From assembly GCA_030549335.1 (NCBI GenBank), contig JAUKPH010000017.1:372001-436000 (forward strand): a stretch of DNA of 64,000 nt. Direction: 5' to 3'. Positions 25,977 through 39,060 of the stretch are shown here, one piece after another. The notes under the pieces are model-generated. The model was not told the origin of the DNA and searched no databases. It saw nothing but the letters and a program-made list of their open reading frames with translations. The translations under genes were made by a program, and so were the position numbers. Each line of letters starts with the position of its first letter. Positions within the stretch are counted from its first letter, which is position 1. The stretch is from Pontederia crassipes. Its lineage: Eukaryota > Streptophyta > Magnoliopsida > Commelinales > Pontederiaceae.

Positions 25977-28776
25977 TGTGGCGCCCAACTCCCCGTTAGG
26001 CGCCACAAGGGGGTGAAATCGTAAAATCGATCGTTAAATTCAAATTCAAATATGCAATAGGAACCAACGTTCTAAAAATCAACTAACTCTGAAAATTTTC
26101 AAAAATTTTGACACAACGCATGCGTAAATTCGTCCATCCATCATGTACAATATTTCATATAAAATAATTTATCTCAGGCAATTTAAATTTCAAAACTTTA
26201 ATCATTGCATGCAGTTATAAAGATCATCTCTAACACTTCATAAGATACTCAAGCCCAAAACAGCGAGTCAGAAGCTCACTCTCCAACTAAATCCATGCGT
26301 CATATGCTCAATAATCATATATAAGCGACGATCGCTCTCATTACGGTTCGGCAACTCCTAACCATGCATAATCCAAAAGCATTGACTACAAAATTTAGAA
26401 ATATCAATTTAGACAATCATATTCGAATGAATTAAAAGTATTTCACAAATACATCGCGTGCGTCCCTCACACACACTCATGTCTTAGCTCCTTTATTTTC
26501 ATTTCTTATTTCATAGCAAGCATACTTCATTTATTACCTGCAAAAATGTTAAACAAGAGGTATGAGCACTAATAGCTCAGTGAGTGGAGGGCACACAAAT
26601 ATAATAAAACATGAAAACCGAACCCGCATGCAGTTCGATAGAAATCACAAGAAAATTCATGTATGACATACCATGATTAAAATATTTTCCCTCTTTGATT
26701 AAAAAGGAAGTAATGCAAAGACAAAAAACCTCACTTAGGCCAAATCATCATTTGGTTACTAAGTTATAGTGTGGACGAAAAGGTTGCCATCATCTACGGA
26801 CTTAATGTTTTGCCAAATCGACACTATCCTTATAAGGAATGTACAAATATATATACTTTGGTCTTAATGTTTGTTGTCATGGAATGGTCTTAATCATTGC
26901 CACACCAACTCGGAGTTGATCAAGCTCCGATGAAATAAGCATCGCTACAAAGCGAATTTTCGTATGATATGTGCTATGATGTACGAATGCGCATGCATAT
27001 GCATATAAGCTAAGTAAACGTTCCAAAATTGAACTCCAAATGAAAACTTTCATAAAAATCACATAAAGCTCATAAAATCCTTGAAAATATCATTCCATAA
27101 GATCAATCTTATCCATCAATAATATGTTAAATAATTTGCAAGTGAAGCACACAGCACACAATCACTCTTTTCATATGATGCAAAATTCATTCACATGAAT
27201 CATAATCCATATCAGAAAACATGTCTTACCTCAATGTAAAACCATGTATAGCTACTAGGAGCTTACTTAATGTTATTGTGTAAATCCACTCACCTCGGAG
27301 TACGTCGAGTCTCAACTACCTCCATCTCAATTTGATCAAAAGTAAACACCACCTAATCATATTACCATACTATTATTAGGACAGTCATATTACCCTTTTT
27401 GTTTAATAACCAAGTTATCTTATTAATATAGAATCATTAGCACCATAATAAACTTCTAAATCAGCTTAGCTAAAGTATTTAACTTTACTGGATAACATAT
27501 GGAAGGGAAGTCACGATTACACTAAATACTTAGTTATAATTAGCAACATGCATAAAATCAATTAAATGATCTCAACAATGACTAATTCACTAGATTTGGT
27601 ATTAATCAAACTTCGTTGCACATAGTAGATCAAATTATAACAATTAACAATGTTGTTACGATAATAATCTGACACTTGCATCACTTGGTCAATTTCATTC
27701 AGTTCTATCATACTATTAATCACAGAAGTCTATGAGAAGTTATGACAAATCACAAAAGATGAAACAATGTTGCCCTCAAAGGGTCCGACGATGAACTATA
27801 GCAATTAAAAAATGACCCGAAAGCCTATACTAACTTAAAGGTCCAATGAGTCCCAATCACCCCACTAAATTAGCTTAACAAATCTAGCATTACTAATGCC
27901 TTACAAGTAATAGCTTACGTTCGAAAGTCATTGATGATCAATCATTTCGATAAGGTGGAACAAATATATCATCCGAAATTGAATTTTCAAATCAATATAT
28001 AATAAGAATATTTCTTATTAATAACGAACAGCCTCAACCTACCCAAGATGTAACCAGCAACAAGGTCGCCAAATCCTCATCGGAGAAATGAATAAAATCC
28101 AAACTAACAACCCGAACGACAGTGGCATATACTATTTAAGGCAACGACGTACTCATCGGAAACTGCATGAAATGGCTGTCGAAAAATTCTCTCGCATGTG
28201 CACCTACCAAGGCGTTGTGATGAGTTCAGCCGGAGCTCCCTGTTGAACTCATCAGAAAGGTTGCCGAAAAACTCCAATCTCAGCCACCTACAAAATTGAC
28301 AGTAAAAACACATTCAAAACCCCTCAAAATGAACTTAATCGGACCTGGGACCATACCCAACTCACCAACAAAAAGATCGGCGTGAATCGGAGCCAGAATA
28401 GGTCATCGCAAAAAATGATGGTCGAACGACAAAGAATGAAGCGTCGAAAGTTATGGCGGCTGGAACTCCACGCGTGGTACCGTAGCAGTCGGGTGGGAAA
28501 GAGAGAAAGAAGAAGATGATGCCTCTTCTCTCTCTTTTTTTTATACACGTCGTTCTTTTTTTCCTTTTTTTTTGTCCTACACAAAGATAAAAAACCCTCC
28601 TTTTAAAAGTATTTACATTTTTCTTTATTATTATTTTTCTTATTTGCAAAAGACCACACTGCCCCTTAGAGTATTTTAATTCCAATTTTTTAAATTACCT
28701 AAATTACAAATGTTATATATATAAATTTTATTCTTTGTTTATTATATATTTCTTTTGTTTGGGCCCGAGCTTTACA
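25977..28776 (-). mobile_element. Solo LTR, 2.8 kb, inserted in the tandem array
   Basis: The segment starts TGTGGCGCC and ends GCTTTACA (TGT..ACA). It is flanked by perfect 5-bp duplications GCCCC at 25972-25976 and 28777-28781. Removing it restores an array unit of normal length. No internal domain or second LTR is present, so recombination to a solo LTR is the simplest reading. Minus orientation is inferred because the left end looks like the reverse complement of the GGCGTTACA-type 3' ends seen elsewhere here. Ty3-gypsy Tekay/Del affinity is inferred from size and ends. Confidence 0.8.
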
Positions 28777-29522
28777 GCCCCCTTTGCCCCGCCTTCTCGA
28801 CGTATCGATCTACGAGCGAGTGGTCGATTCTTCCTCCCTTCATCATGTCGGAGATGATCTGCGCAACGAGTTCTCCTCCCTTCCTCCGACAGTGCTGGAC
28901 AACGATGTGGCAAGATCCCTGCCCCCTTGGCATCGGCGTGGCTACGAAAAAGGGAGCATCGGCCTCCTCATGGGCTCGCAAAGGGGGACCGAATGTAACA
29001 CCTAACAAAAAAAAAATAAAACAAAAAGTAAATGAGACAGCTGACAGCACCCTATTGGACCCCAAACCTACTAACTTTTCTACTATTGCATATATAAACC
29101 CAACACCATTTTTCCCACTCTATTTCCCATTCCAACAATTTTCTACCCTAGTCATGTTATCAATCCGTGATTGAGGTAAGGATCTCCATTTTTCTTGCAG
29201 CAAAGCAATAGGGGATTTGGAGCAAGAAGAAGGGGTTGCTGGACCTAGTTGTGAAAGGAGAAGAAGAAGGAGACGATGGCCCCCTCCGCGAATTCGTTGG
29301 CGAGGGAACCGCCCCCTTTGCCCCACCTCGACGCATCAATCGACGAGTGAGTGACTGAGTCTTCCTCCCTTCATCGCATCGGAGACGATCTGCACAATGA
29401 GTCCTCCTCTCTTCCTCCGACGGCGCCGGATGACGATGTGGTGAGACCCCTCCCCCTTGGCATCGGTGTGGCTATGAAAAGGGGGCGTCAACCCCCCTCC
29501 ATGAGTCACGAAGGGGACCGAA

Positions 29523-31486
29523 TGTAACACCTTGTAGAAAAATAAAATAAAACAAAAGTAAGTGGGACAGCTGACAGCACCCTATTGGACTCCCAAACCT
29601 ATTAATTTTTTTGCCTATTGCATATATAACCCCCCCCCCCCCCCCCCCAACACCATTTTTCCCATTCTTTTCCCCATTCTAGCAATTTTCTACCCTAGTT
29701 CATGGTGCCAATTCAGGATTGAGGTGAGGATATCCATTTATCTTGCAGAAAACTAGCAACAAGGATCAGGGGATATGGAGGAAGAAGGGACTGCTGGACC
29801 TAGTTGGGAAAGAAGAAGAAAGAGGAACTTTAGGGAAGAAAGGAAGGGAACAATTTTGAAATAGAATCTTCAAAGTTGAAATTTCAGGTATGTAAGGTGG
29901 ATATCTACCTTGGTTGTAAATCAAGATAGATATGAGCTTAATGACACAAATGTAGTATATTTATGATTATTCCCTAGGTGTTTTATGTAGAAAATCAGTC
30001 TTGAAGCAAAACTTAAAAGCATGTTAGGTTCACACAAAAACCTAGGATTTGCATGTTGGATATGGACTATTGTATCATGTTTGGTCTGAAATGAGATTCT
30101 ACTATGATATGTGATGGAGTATCGCCATGTTTGATGTATTGCAATGGGAGAAACAGTGAAAACCCTTAGTTCTCACTCTGCCAGTATAGACCGGTCGATC
30201 GCTCTCCATGGTCGGTCAATCGGTGCAGTAACGAAAACACTATGATTTCGTTGTATACATTGATTGGCCGATCGGTAATTAGTTGGTTGAACGAAGCTAA
30301 TGTCATGACTGTGACGATCGACCGATGCCAATGACGTGCCAATGTTGATCAAATTTTGACATTTAATCGGTCGACTGCCAAAATGGTCTGGTCGACTGGT
30401 GTAATGCCAAATATGACCGATCGACCAAAAACCTCAATCGGTCGACTGCTCACGTATTGAAACAAATTATTTATTATTTTTAATAAATTTGATTGATAAC
30501 ATAATTGATATCGAAATTCATGCTAAGCCATAACTAGGAATTGTTATTGTATTAATGTATTGATTGATTGAAATGAAAGGTTGGAATGAATTTGGGAACC
30601 TGTCGGATTGGTAAGGTAAATGCCCCCACATTGGATTGACCCAGACGTGGGATTAGGATCGTTCTAGAAATGATTATCGGGATCACATGAATCCTAGCGG
30701 TGAAGCTGACCACATGACGATCTTGGTTTTCCAATTCTCCGACTTAAAGGTTCACATATTAATTGCTAATTGATTGATCGAAATTGATAGTTGTCATGAC
30801 AAATGGGGACGGCTATATCAAAAACGGATTATGAAAATCTTGGTGCAAACTTCTACTCATCAAGTGATAACAAATAAGATAAGTTTAATTGATTAAGCAT
30901 GAGTACTATTGGACCTTGGGTTATATGGGACATGATTTTGCCATATTGATTGTATTGTTCATGCCCTAAAGATTGAATTATTGAATTATGGAATCATGTT
31001 TCTTGCTGCCCATTATTATTGTTTTATGCCATAACATGACATTACTCCTTTTATGATTTGGACCTTATATACTCTAACAGATTAAATTTTTCCTGCACCG
31101 AATCCTACAGGAATTCGAGACTAATGGCAGTGCTGCTCATGACAAAGATGATTGCACATGGCATGACATATTTAGGATTATGTAACTTTTGTTCATGACC
31201 AATTAGTAGGCCTTATGCATTTGTTTAGTACTATGTTTGGAGTATTGTACCATGCTGCACATGCTGGGGTTTGCAACTTTAATGTGAATCGCGAATGTAA
31301 CTTCAATGTTTAAGTTTTATGTATGATGCTAGCCATGTACAATTATGAATTTTATCGATATTATATTTTTTCCGCTACATTTATATTGATCATAGTATGG
31401 ATTCCATGTGGCCCCAGTGGGCGGCCGTCTCGTCGTGCATCGAATCATAATACGACGACGCGGAAGCAGCTGACCAGGGCGTTACA
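29523..31486 (+). mobile_element. LTR-like segment, TGTAACACC to GGCGTTACA
   Basis: Mirrored ends TGTAACACC and GGCGTTACA enclose 1964 bases that contain the first part of the array unit and then unique sequence. The flanks (ccgaa before, gacgc after) do not match, so this is not a clean insertion. Sequence just right of it (cccccttcgctccgcctcct) matches the GC-rich part of the array unit, so the array units look like partial copies of this LTR's left junction. A patch at 30185-30450 has repeated ggtcgactg / cgatcgacc motifs. Confidence 0.5.
29630..29648. repeat. Poly-C run of 19
   Basis: Uninterrupted C homopolymer inside the last array unit, at a site where sister units have only 2-5 C. 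Length may be uncertain in the assembly. Confidence 0.9.
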
Positions 31487-31812
31487 GACGCGTGCACCTC
31501 CCCCTTCGCTCCGCCTCCTCGATGCCGAAAGTCGACATCGCTTGTGTCGCCACCCTCCTTCGCCTTGCCTCCTCGATGCCAGAAGCCGACCGTCACTGCC
31601 TCCCTCGTTCGCCCCTGTCTCCCCCTTCCCCATCCAGACATGAATCGCTCCTCGAGTGGGCTGAACTGCTCGAATCGATGTGAACCGCTTCAAGTTCCCA
31701 TCTGAACCGACGCGTACACACCAAAATCGTCCATGTCAAATTTGACGGTCCTGGAAGCATGGTTACGTTACCACAAATGTGTGGTAGCACTCTAATATTT
31801 CTCTAAAATTAA

Positions 31813-33889
31813 ACATATTTATATTATTTTAAATTATATTTTGTAAATATTATTTTATTAAAATAGGGTTCAAAAAAATTATTCAAAAAAGTTGACCCAT
31901 GGTTGGTGTTTTTCTTTTTTTCTAAATAATTTTAGAATAATTTTTGTAATTTAAAAAATTGACTCATAAAATAGCAGGTGATATTTTTTATCGTAAAGCT
32001 GATCCACCGGAACTACTTTCCTCCTATCATTTTTTTCTTTTATTTTTTCTCCTTTTTATATTATTTAATATAAAAATTGTGACTAATTCTTTTAAAATAT
32101 TAAATAGTTTTTCAAATATTTTAACATTTGAAATATTTTTTTTTAAATTTTAAATAGATTAAATATAAATTTAAACTTCAATATTAGAACTTTGAAAAAA
32201 AAAATCAACCTTCGTATCGGATAATCCAATCATATATCCAATTATGGTCAGATGGTTAGATTCATTGAAACTGTCCATGAAGAATCAACATTATGATCTA
32301 CTCCAATTCTATGCTTTTAAATGTTTATCTCTGGACCTGTCGGAATCAATCAGGCAAGTAAGGTCTCCTGCCTTGATTTAGTGGTTGCCGAGCTTAGTAG
32401 ACCTTGTCGAGGTGATCAGTCCAATTAGTAGTAGCCAATCATTCTCAACTTGGACGTAGAGTGGGTATAAAATCAAAAGAACCATTTGATTGAGTAAAAT
32501 TCAAGCTAAAACTTAACTTGTTTTTGGACAACTATATATATTTATCATCTTTATATTTGCCATAGCGTTAAGCACCAACATTAGTAGTCTTTTTTTTTCT
32601 TTTACCTAGTATTTGATGCTAGTTTTATTCAGTACTTAAAAATTATCGATATTTCCCAAACAATTTGTATTCTTTTCACTACAAAAAAAAATTATTGATT
32701 TTTGAAGGAACCTTCCGGACCGTCACTAATACTTCTCTATTTAAGAAGGATATTTTCTCAGAATAGTAAATCCTTGGTAAATATCGACGGGAAGAGTGTT
32801 TGCCGAAAATAATTTACAGAATAGTTGCGATGGGGAAACAACTATAGTAAGTTTCGAAACTTCTGATGGCAGACAAGATAAAATATTTTATTGTATATTA
32901 TTATATAATAAATTAAGTTCCACTAGTAATTATTATTACGAACGGGTGGCACCATCGGCGGAAACTCAGCCCATGAAAACTTGAAATATAATATGTATTA
33001 TTATTAATAATAAAATAATGAAGAAACATGTCTTAATATTATTTTAACAATAAATTTTCCAACGAGTGCGTCATCGGAACTCTCCTTCGTTGGAAATTTT
33101 GCGGCAACGTATCTGATTAGTGTTTTAATAATAAACTTTCGGCTTGTCAGTATTTCAAATATAATATATAATAATATTATTAATATAATAATGAAGTAAC
33201 TTATCAAATTACTATTTTAATAATAAACTTTTCGAGAGTCTGCATTGTTGGAACTTCCAACGACAATGCCACTCTTCGAAAATTATGACGGTGGCGCAAA
33301 GTTTAAATATAATATGACGAAAGTTGCGACGATGGAACCTCTCGTATCACAAAATGTACTTCTAAGTAATTGTCCCATAGATTCTATATCTATCTATATG
33401 AAGAAGAAATTATATAAGAGAATTCTTATTTGTACAAATGGTACTTCGAGCTTGGAACGAGCATGAAGAAATTAATGATACTTCTTTATCTTTTGAGTTA
33501 TTTCGTCGGATCGGTCATTCAAGATCTTTGGTCTTCACCCGGAGCTAATGAAAAAAATTAGATCAGAAATTCAAAAGGAACTCAAGTTTTTTGTACTCTC
33601 TCTCTTTCCCTCCGTGTGAACTCTCTCTCCCATGCTCTACTCCTATGAGCTTTGGCTTCTTAGACACTTGGACTTGCAAGTCTAATGATCTCCACGATCG
33701 CACTTCGACCTATAACTCTAGAAATTTCCTCTGGCTACAACCTCTTCCTCAAGTGTGCTAGGGTCTCCTCCAATCTTCCACCTACAATGGTGGTGGCGAT
33801 GGCGGCGGCAAGGGGTGGATCCGCTTTGCTATTTGGATGGATCCGATCAATTGGATCTGCCCAAATGGTGGGCTGATACGCGATGACAG
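31813..33889. other. AT-rich intergenic DNA with a possible decayed CACTA end at 32677
   Basis: No supported gene. At 32677 the text CACTACAAAAAAAA starts a stretch with cgacgg and similar short motifs up to about 33350, which could be one end of a decayed CACTA element; no matching right end was found. The stretch 33560-33890 is GC-richer and has no recognisable protein. Confidence 0.4.
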
Positions 33890-35607
33890 AGATGCATGCA
33901 AGATATAACATATAATAAGTCATGCATTTAATCACATTTCGATTCATTTTCATATAGTATGCATTATTTTTTTATCTTATTTTCTTTAATTTTATATAAA
34001 TGGAAATATACCCAAGTCTATATTTTATTATAGAAAATGGAAGAGTATTGAGTCAGGAATCCACAAAAACAAATGACACTCAAATTGAAGTTCAAACGGA
34101 GCCAGAAAGTAAAAATTAGTGGAGATTGTCAAGACTGAAAGTTGGATATAACGGTCCGTGAGGGTTCTGTAACGGCCCGTTAAATCCTCAGTTACGCCCA
34201 ACAGATGAAAATTGAATATAACTGATCGTGAGATGTCTGTAGCGGCCCGTTAAATGTCTAGTTTCGCTCTAACGGACTATGAAATCCAAATTATGGAGCA
34301 TTAAAATCATACTTCTACTCCGATTTTGACACTGTAAGGGCCGTGAAATCATTGCTATGGGCCGTGAGAAGTCCTATTCAGACTGTTATAGAGCGTTTAC
34401 AGGCCATTACGAAAATTATTTTTGAGATTTTTTCAAATTTTCTTGAGTATTTTAAGTCCAGATCGAACTCAAACTTTATCCTAAGCCTCAGGGATGATTA
34501 AGAAACATGTTTACTTAGATTTGAAGTATTTTGGTTGATTTCAATGGCCTATCAAAGTCTATTCCGAATTTACTTGTTTTAACATGAAAAGACTTGAAAT
34601 CAAAGTGAAACTCTACCAAAACTTTTGGGGCCCATGGAGGCTATAAATAGATGCCATAGGAGAAAAAAAATGTGTGCTTGGTGGTACTTGAGACCCGAGA
34701 GCCGTACCATATTGTAGAGGACAAATTTCAAGGCTTGAAGATCAATCGAATGAGAATATTGCGCAACAACTCAACATTTGTGTTGTGCAACGGTCCAAAA
34801 TTTTTCTTCTATCTTTTATTTGGATGCTTTTTTTACTTAATTATTATAGTTTATTATTTATGCAATAGAGATTTTATATTCTTTTTAAGAAGAAAACTAT
34901 TTGAACCTTATTATTAATTGAGTTAATTAAATTTTTTGATTCATTTGATTATGCAAGTTCATTGCCTTTTGATAAGTACTTTTATTTCTGAGATTATATT
35001 ACAAACCTGTACGAGAAGTGATTAATTTTAGAAATTATTATTACTTTGATAATTGATCTTTTACTTCTAAGTTAAAGCATACATAACGCGTGTTCGATAA
35101 CTCGACATTTGTGCCAATTTTGTATAATTTGTTATTCTGTCCAGGCTTATGGGTGAATAATAGTGTAGAAGATACATACTCATGCATTTTAATTCTATGT
35201 AAAATTAATAATTGACTTGTCGTTTGCGGTTATTAATTTTATTAGAAGTTAACGTAGTTTAGTTTACTCGTCTTGAGAGGTCAATACTTTAGGTACTCCT
35301 AATTCGTCATAAGAATCGAAGTTCTTATTTACTATTATAACTCAACCATTACAAAGGATCATACATATTTATCTTTACATCAATCTTTCATAATTCCCAA
35401 GGTTATTTTAGTTTATGTTATTTAATTTTCTGCACACTTACTTTTTGCTTTTATATCACAACATCCTTTTCTTTTCTTAGTGAATTATTGAGATATATTA
35501 AATTTAACTAGTTCATCGTGAGATCAACAACTCCACTCTCTGCTTTATTACTTGATACGACTAGTGTACTTACTAGCAAATTTATTTATTACAAATTCTA
35601 CGCATCA
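33890..35607 (+). repeat. 5' LTR of the non-autonomous retrotransposon
   Basis: Aligns with 40316-40478 and 45631-47215. It is uninterrupted and keeps the ancestral TTGAGTCAGGAATCC site (from 34048) at which the Mutator-like element entered the other LTR. A tract at 34140-34420 contains several copies of a near-palindromic ACGGCCCGT-type motif. Confidence 0.85.
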
Positions 35608-35613
35608 AGTTTT

Positions 35614-35631
35614 TGACGTTGTTGCCGAAGA
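35614..35631 (+). other. Probable primer-binding site, decayed tRNA-Asp type
   Basis: Directly after the LTR end the sequence reads tgacgttgttgccgaaga. Plant Ty3-gypsy elements often carry tggcgccgttgccgggga here, complementary to the 3' end of tRNA-Asp. The differences are mostly C-to-T or G-to-A, as expected from deamination of methylated cytosines. Inference from similarity only. Confidence 0.55.
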
Positions 35632-35830
35632 ACTATATTCATAATTCTTAGTTTATTTCGTATAAGATAATTTGAAAATTTTTATTTTTCTATTTTACTT
35701 CACTTTTTCTTTTAGTGTTGTGTAAGTTTTTCAGGTAATATCTCTTGTACACAACCAGATCATCACGAGCACATCATAGCGAAAAGATATGTAGTCGTTA
35801 AAAGTTGTCATCTTGCCGTTAATACTCATC

Positions 35831-36502
35831 AAGGACAAGAAAAAACTGGTCGCGGCTCTTCGCTATAGGTCCCGTCGCTAAAAGGTTTTAGCGTCTAGTG
35901 TGAATAACTGGCCGTTGATTCTTTTTAAAGACCACTGTAATTCTCTTTCTTAAAAACTCAATAGCGACTAGTATGCTAGTCCCCTATATAACTTATAAGG
36001 ACCACTCACCTAGTCGCTAAAGACATCACCGGATTGAATCACATTTTGGATGAATCGACCAATTTTTTAAAGTTTTTTTTTGTGAACAAATAATCTGATA
36101 AAAAATATTATTTTAAATTTACAAAAGATCCAAAGATGGACCTTCTCAATAAAACTCTATATTAGTCCATTAGTCTCCTCCTCTATTAATACTTGTCTCT
36201 TTGCTCTCAACATATTATTATAATGAATGTGGGACTATGTTTCTATACCTACTTGTTCTTTTCTTCTTTCATATTTTTAACGACAAGATGATGGTCGTTA
36301 ATTTGAATAATAAGGACCAGATCTTTTTTGGTCCTTATTGTTGACTTTTAACGGCCAATCATAAGAATATTAAGGACCAAAATTTTTCTGGTCCTTATTG
36401 TTGACGACCAAAATTTTTTTTAGTCGTTAAAAGCGATGTTTAACGACCATATTTGAATCTCTTCATTAATTATGATCGCTAAAAGTCACTTTTCTTGTAG
36501 TG
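35831..36502. mobile_element. Small CACTA-like non-autonomous element nested in the internal region
   Basis: The right end, reverse-complemented, is CACTACAAGAAAAGTGAC. The left end is decayed but keeps ACAAGAAAAAACTGG. The interior has repeated ggtcgttaaa / tagcgac / ggtccttat motifs in both orientations, like CACTA subterminal repeats. No target duplication can be confirmed. Confidence 0.6.
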
Positions 36503-37559
36503 TAATGAAACGTCATCTCCTCCTCCATAAAATTCAGACATTCAAATCAAATTTGAAGAGATGGATGCCAGAATTCATACACTTGAAAAGAAAGTGACAA
36601 CATTAATTCCTCAGGTTGTTAGCACATATGAAGACAACATCCAAAATAATTCTACAATCATTATGTTTCCATGTCACTATGAAGAAAGATGAAGGCCACA
36701 AAGATATTATTATCTAGAAAGGTGGACAACGACATGGCGTGTGAAAGAGATAAGTCAATACATAATTGAGGATGGATAAGTATGAAGGAGGCACACACCT
36801 TCTGAAATTCCAACCAACATAACGACACCATCTCAAATTCATCATCCACCAAAGGAGAGGAGCACTCCATCCATGTCAGCAACGAAGACTGCATCATTGC
36901 AATGGAGACCCAAGAGTCCACCTCTAAAGATCCAAGTCAAATCCTCATGTTAAACACAGAATCAAAGGAGTCCATATTCGTCTCCAAAAATTTTGACAAA
37001 ACAATGAAGGCCTTAAGAGTCCAACTCCGCCTCAGGAGCATATGACGTATTCATCATCCTCAAATCAATCATTAACTTCTACATCATTTCAGAAGCAAGC
37101 AGAACAGTCAGATGAGCAGTGTCTTTCAATCTACATATTCCAATTGACAATGACAATCACAACTTCTACAAAAGGGAAAGAATTGATATTCCAAATGGAC
37201 CGTGACTTCTAAGTCGATCAATCTCCACCATCGCATGAAATGATCAATTAACATGGTGAGATCATTCCATATCTACTTATATTATTCTTATTAATAATTT
37301 CTTATTAGTCTTAGTATATGCATCAAAGTCGAGCTAGCGACTTTAAACTTAGAACTACTCATTCTCAATCCTTAAACTTACAATTTAGATCTTTCACATA
37401 ATTTAGTTTAAATTAATTTAGTTCATATTAGATTAATTAGTTTGATTATCTTAGTTATCTTGTCCCTTTAGTTTCCATCTATCATTTTTATTTTTATTTT
37501 TTTATAGGTCTCTACATGTCACAAGCTATATTTTATTAAAAATTTAAAATTTTCAGTTT

Positions 37560-39060
37560 TCACGGGTCGTTATTCACTTCTCACGGGTGTTACACATATC
37601 ACATGAGTCATCGTCTGTAGTTCACGGGTCTCACAATGGCAATATTTTGAACATTTGACTTTCACGAGCTGTAACATTGATATCACGACCCCTAACATCC
37701 CACATAACACCATGTATTCTTCTTTAATGGACCATAGTTTTATATCATAGGTCTCACAGTGGAAAATTTCAAGTTTTCACAGGTCATAATCTCTATCTCA
37801 TGACCCATAACAAATGTTATGTTCAATGTTGTTCTTTTAAGTCGGTTTGTCATGGGTCGTTAATCACTGATCACGCATATCATAGTAGGTCTAGTACTTA
37901 GAGACTTTGAGCTTACGGGTCGTGATCGTCGAATAATGGCCCGTAAGTTGTTGTTGAGCTAGCCGATACCCTCAAACGCCCTGATTTACGGCTTGATTGA
38001 TCTTAGCATGATCCATAATGACCGATATAACACCTTACACTCTTGTTTCACAGGCCGTAGGAAGACCGTCACACACCTCATAGTGGCATGTATTTTTAAC
38101 TTTTGATATCTCAAGGGTCGTAATAGCTTTTTTCACGGGTTTCACAGTGGCATACATCTTATACATTTGATTCTCACGGGTCGTAACCTTGACATCACGA
38201 TGTGTAATATCACACATAACACATTGCATATTTGTTTCACGAGCTATTAGAACTTTATCGCGGCTCATAAGTGATTTCACTAGTCCTTACGCCCTGCATT
38301 TTGCTCGACTCACAACCCTGCACAACTATTACGATTGATTCTAATGCTTCATGGGTCGTTATAATGTCTTCACGACCCCTATATTTTCTATTTTTTATTG
38401 ACAGATCTATGACACCACTGTTTCACGCCCCAGCGCCCAGTGAACACTGGCGAGCTGTCTTCTCTTCCGACCATCAACATCAAGCTCCGTGATCTTCACC
38501 GAGCTTCGCAAACCCCGCTTCAGCGAACATTCATCGAATATCCCTTGCACCGATGAAACTTCGACCGGTGCATATCGACGGCCCTCTTTTCGGCGATATG
38601 CACTCATGACTGCAGCTGACCAATCTCGACAACATCATCGTCGATCGCTGCCCAACATCTCAGTGACCACAAGGCGAAGTTATCCGTCCAACATCGACCT
38701 CCATTCGCATCTCCGACGCTGCTGCTATCAATTTTTACCATCGATAGACCCATCGGTCGTGAAGAAGACGACTAATTACAGACCGTAACTCCAAGATCAT
38801 GAACATGTTCCTTTGAAAAATCAACAACTTGTTATGTGAGGGCCGTTAGCTGTATCTCACGGGTTGTTCTCCTTTTTTAGAGGTCGTAAGCGTGCGACCA
38901 CGGCCGTGACTATATGCACCTCTTCAACATCGCCACTGCTAGGGCTGTGATTTGCATATCATGACTCGTTAAATTGCACAAAAGGTTCATGAGCTTTTTA
39001 ATATGACCCGATAACATTACCTCATGGGTCATTAGATGCCCTTCACGGCCCGTAATGGCA
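37560..39060. repeat. Dispersed TCACGG(G/C)(T/C)CGTAA-like short motifs
   Basis: At least ten variants of a 12-13 base motif occur at uneven spacing, among them tcacgggtcgtta (about 37560), tcacgggtcgtaacc (about 38175) and ttcacggcccgtaatggc (about 39042). The LTRs hold the reverse-complement form (for example taagggccgtgaaat near 34337). The core is nearly palindromic. Confidence 0.6.

Larger units (their letters stand above)
23780..29822. repeat. Array of about 530-bp tandem repeats, split by a solo LTR
   Basis: A TGTAACACC-type landmark recurs at 24043, 24594, 25120, 25655, 28994 and 29523. Spacings are 551, 526, 535 and 529, and the gap across the solo LTR becomes 534 once its 2800 bases and the 5-bp duplication are removed. 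Each unit joins an AT-richer part (TGTAACACC through cctattggac and ttcttgcag) to a GC-rich part (ccccctccgcgaattc through tacgaaaaggggg and gggggaccgaa). Many ORFs of 60-240 codons on both strands are shadows of this repeat and do not encode a recognisable protein. Confidence 0.9.
23444..31803. mobile_element. 8.4-kb non-autonomous Mutator-like element with nested insertions
   Basis: The left end GAGGAATATTAGGGCGCTA and the reverse-complemented right end GAGAAATATTAGAGTGCTA are inverted, with similarity continuing for several tens of bases. The 9 bases before (23435-23443, caaaattaa) and after (31804-31812, taaaattaa) match at 8 of 9, fitting the 9-bp target duplication of Mutator-like elements. 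No transposase is present. The interior is an array of about 530-bp repeats, a solo LTR (25977-28776) and an LTR-like segment (29523-31486). The Mutator-like assignment rests on the target duplication length and inverted ends, not on sequence homology. Confidence 0.65.

Noticed and set aside
23780..29822. CRISPR-like array
   Set aside because: Units are about 530 bases, repeats are not separated by unique spacers, and the sequence is from a plant nucleus.
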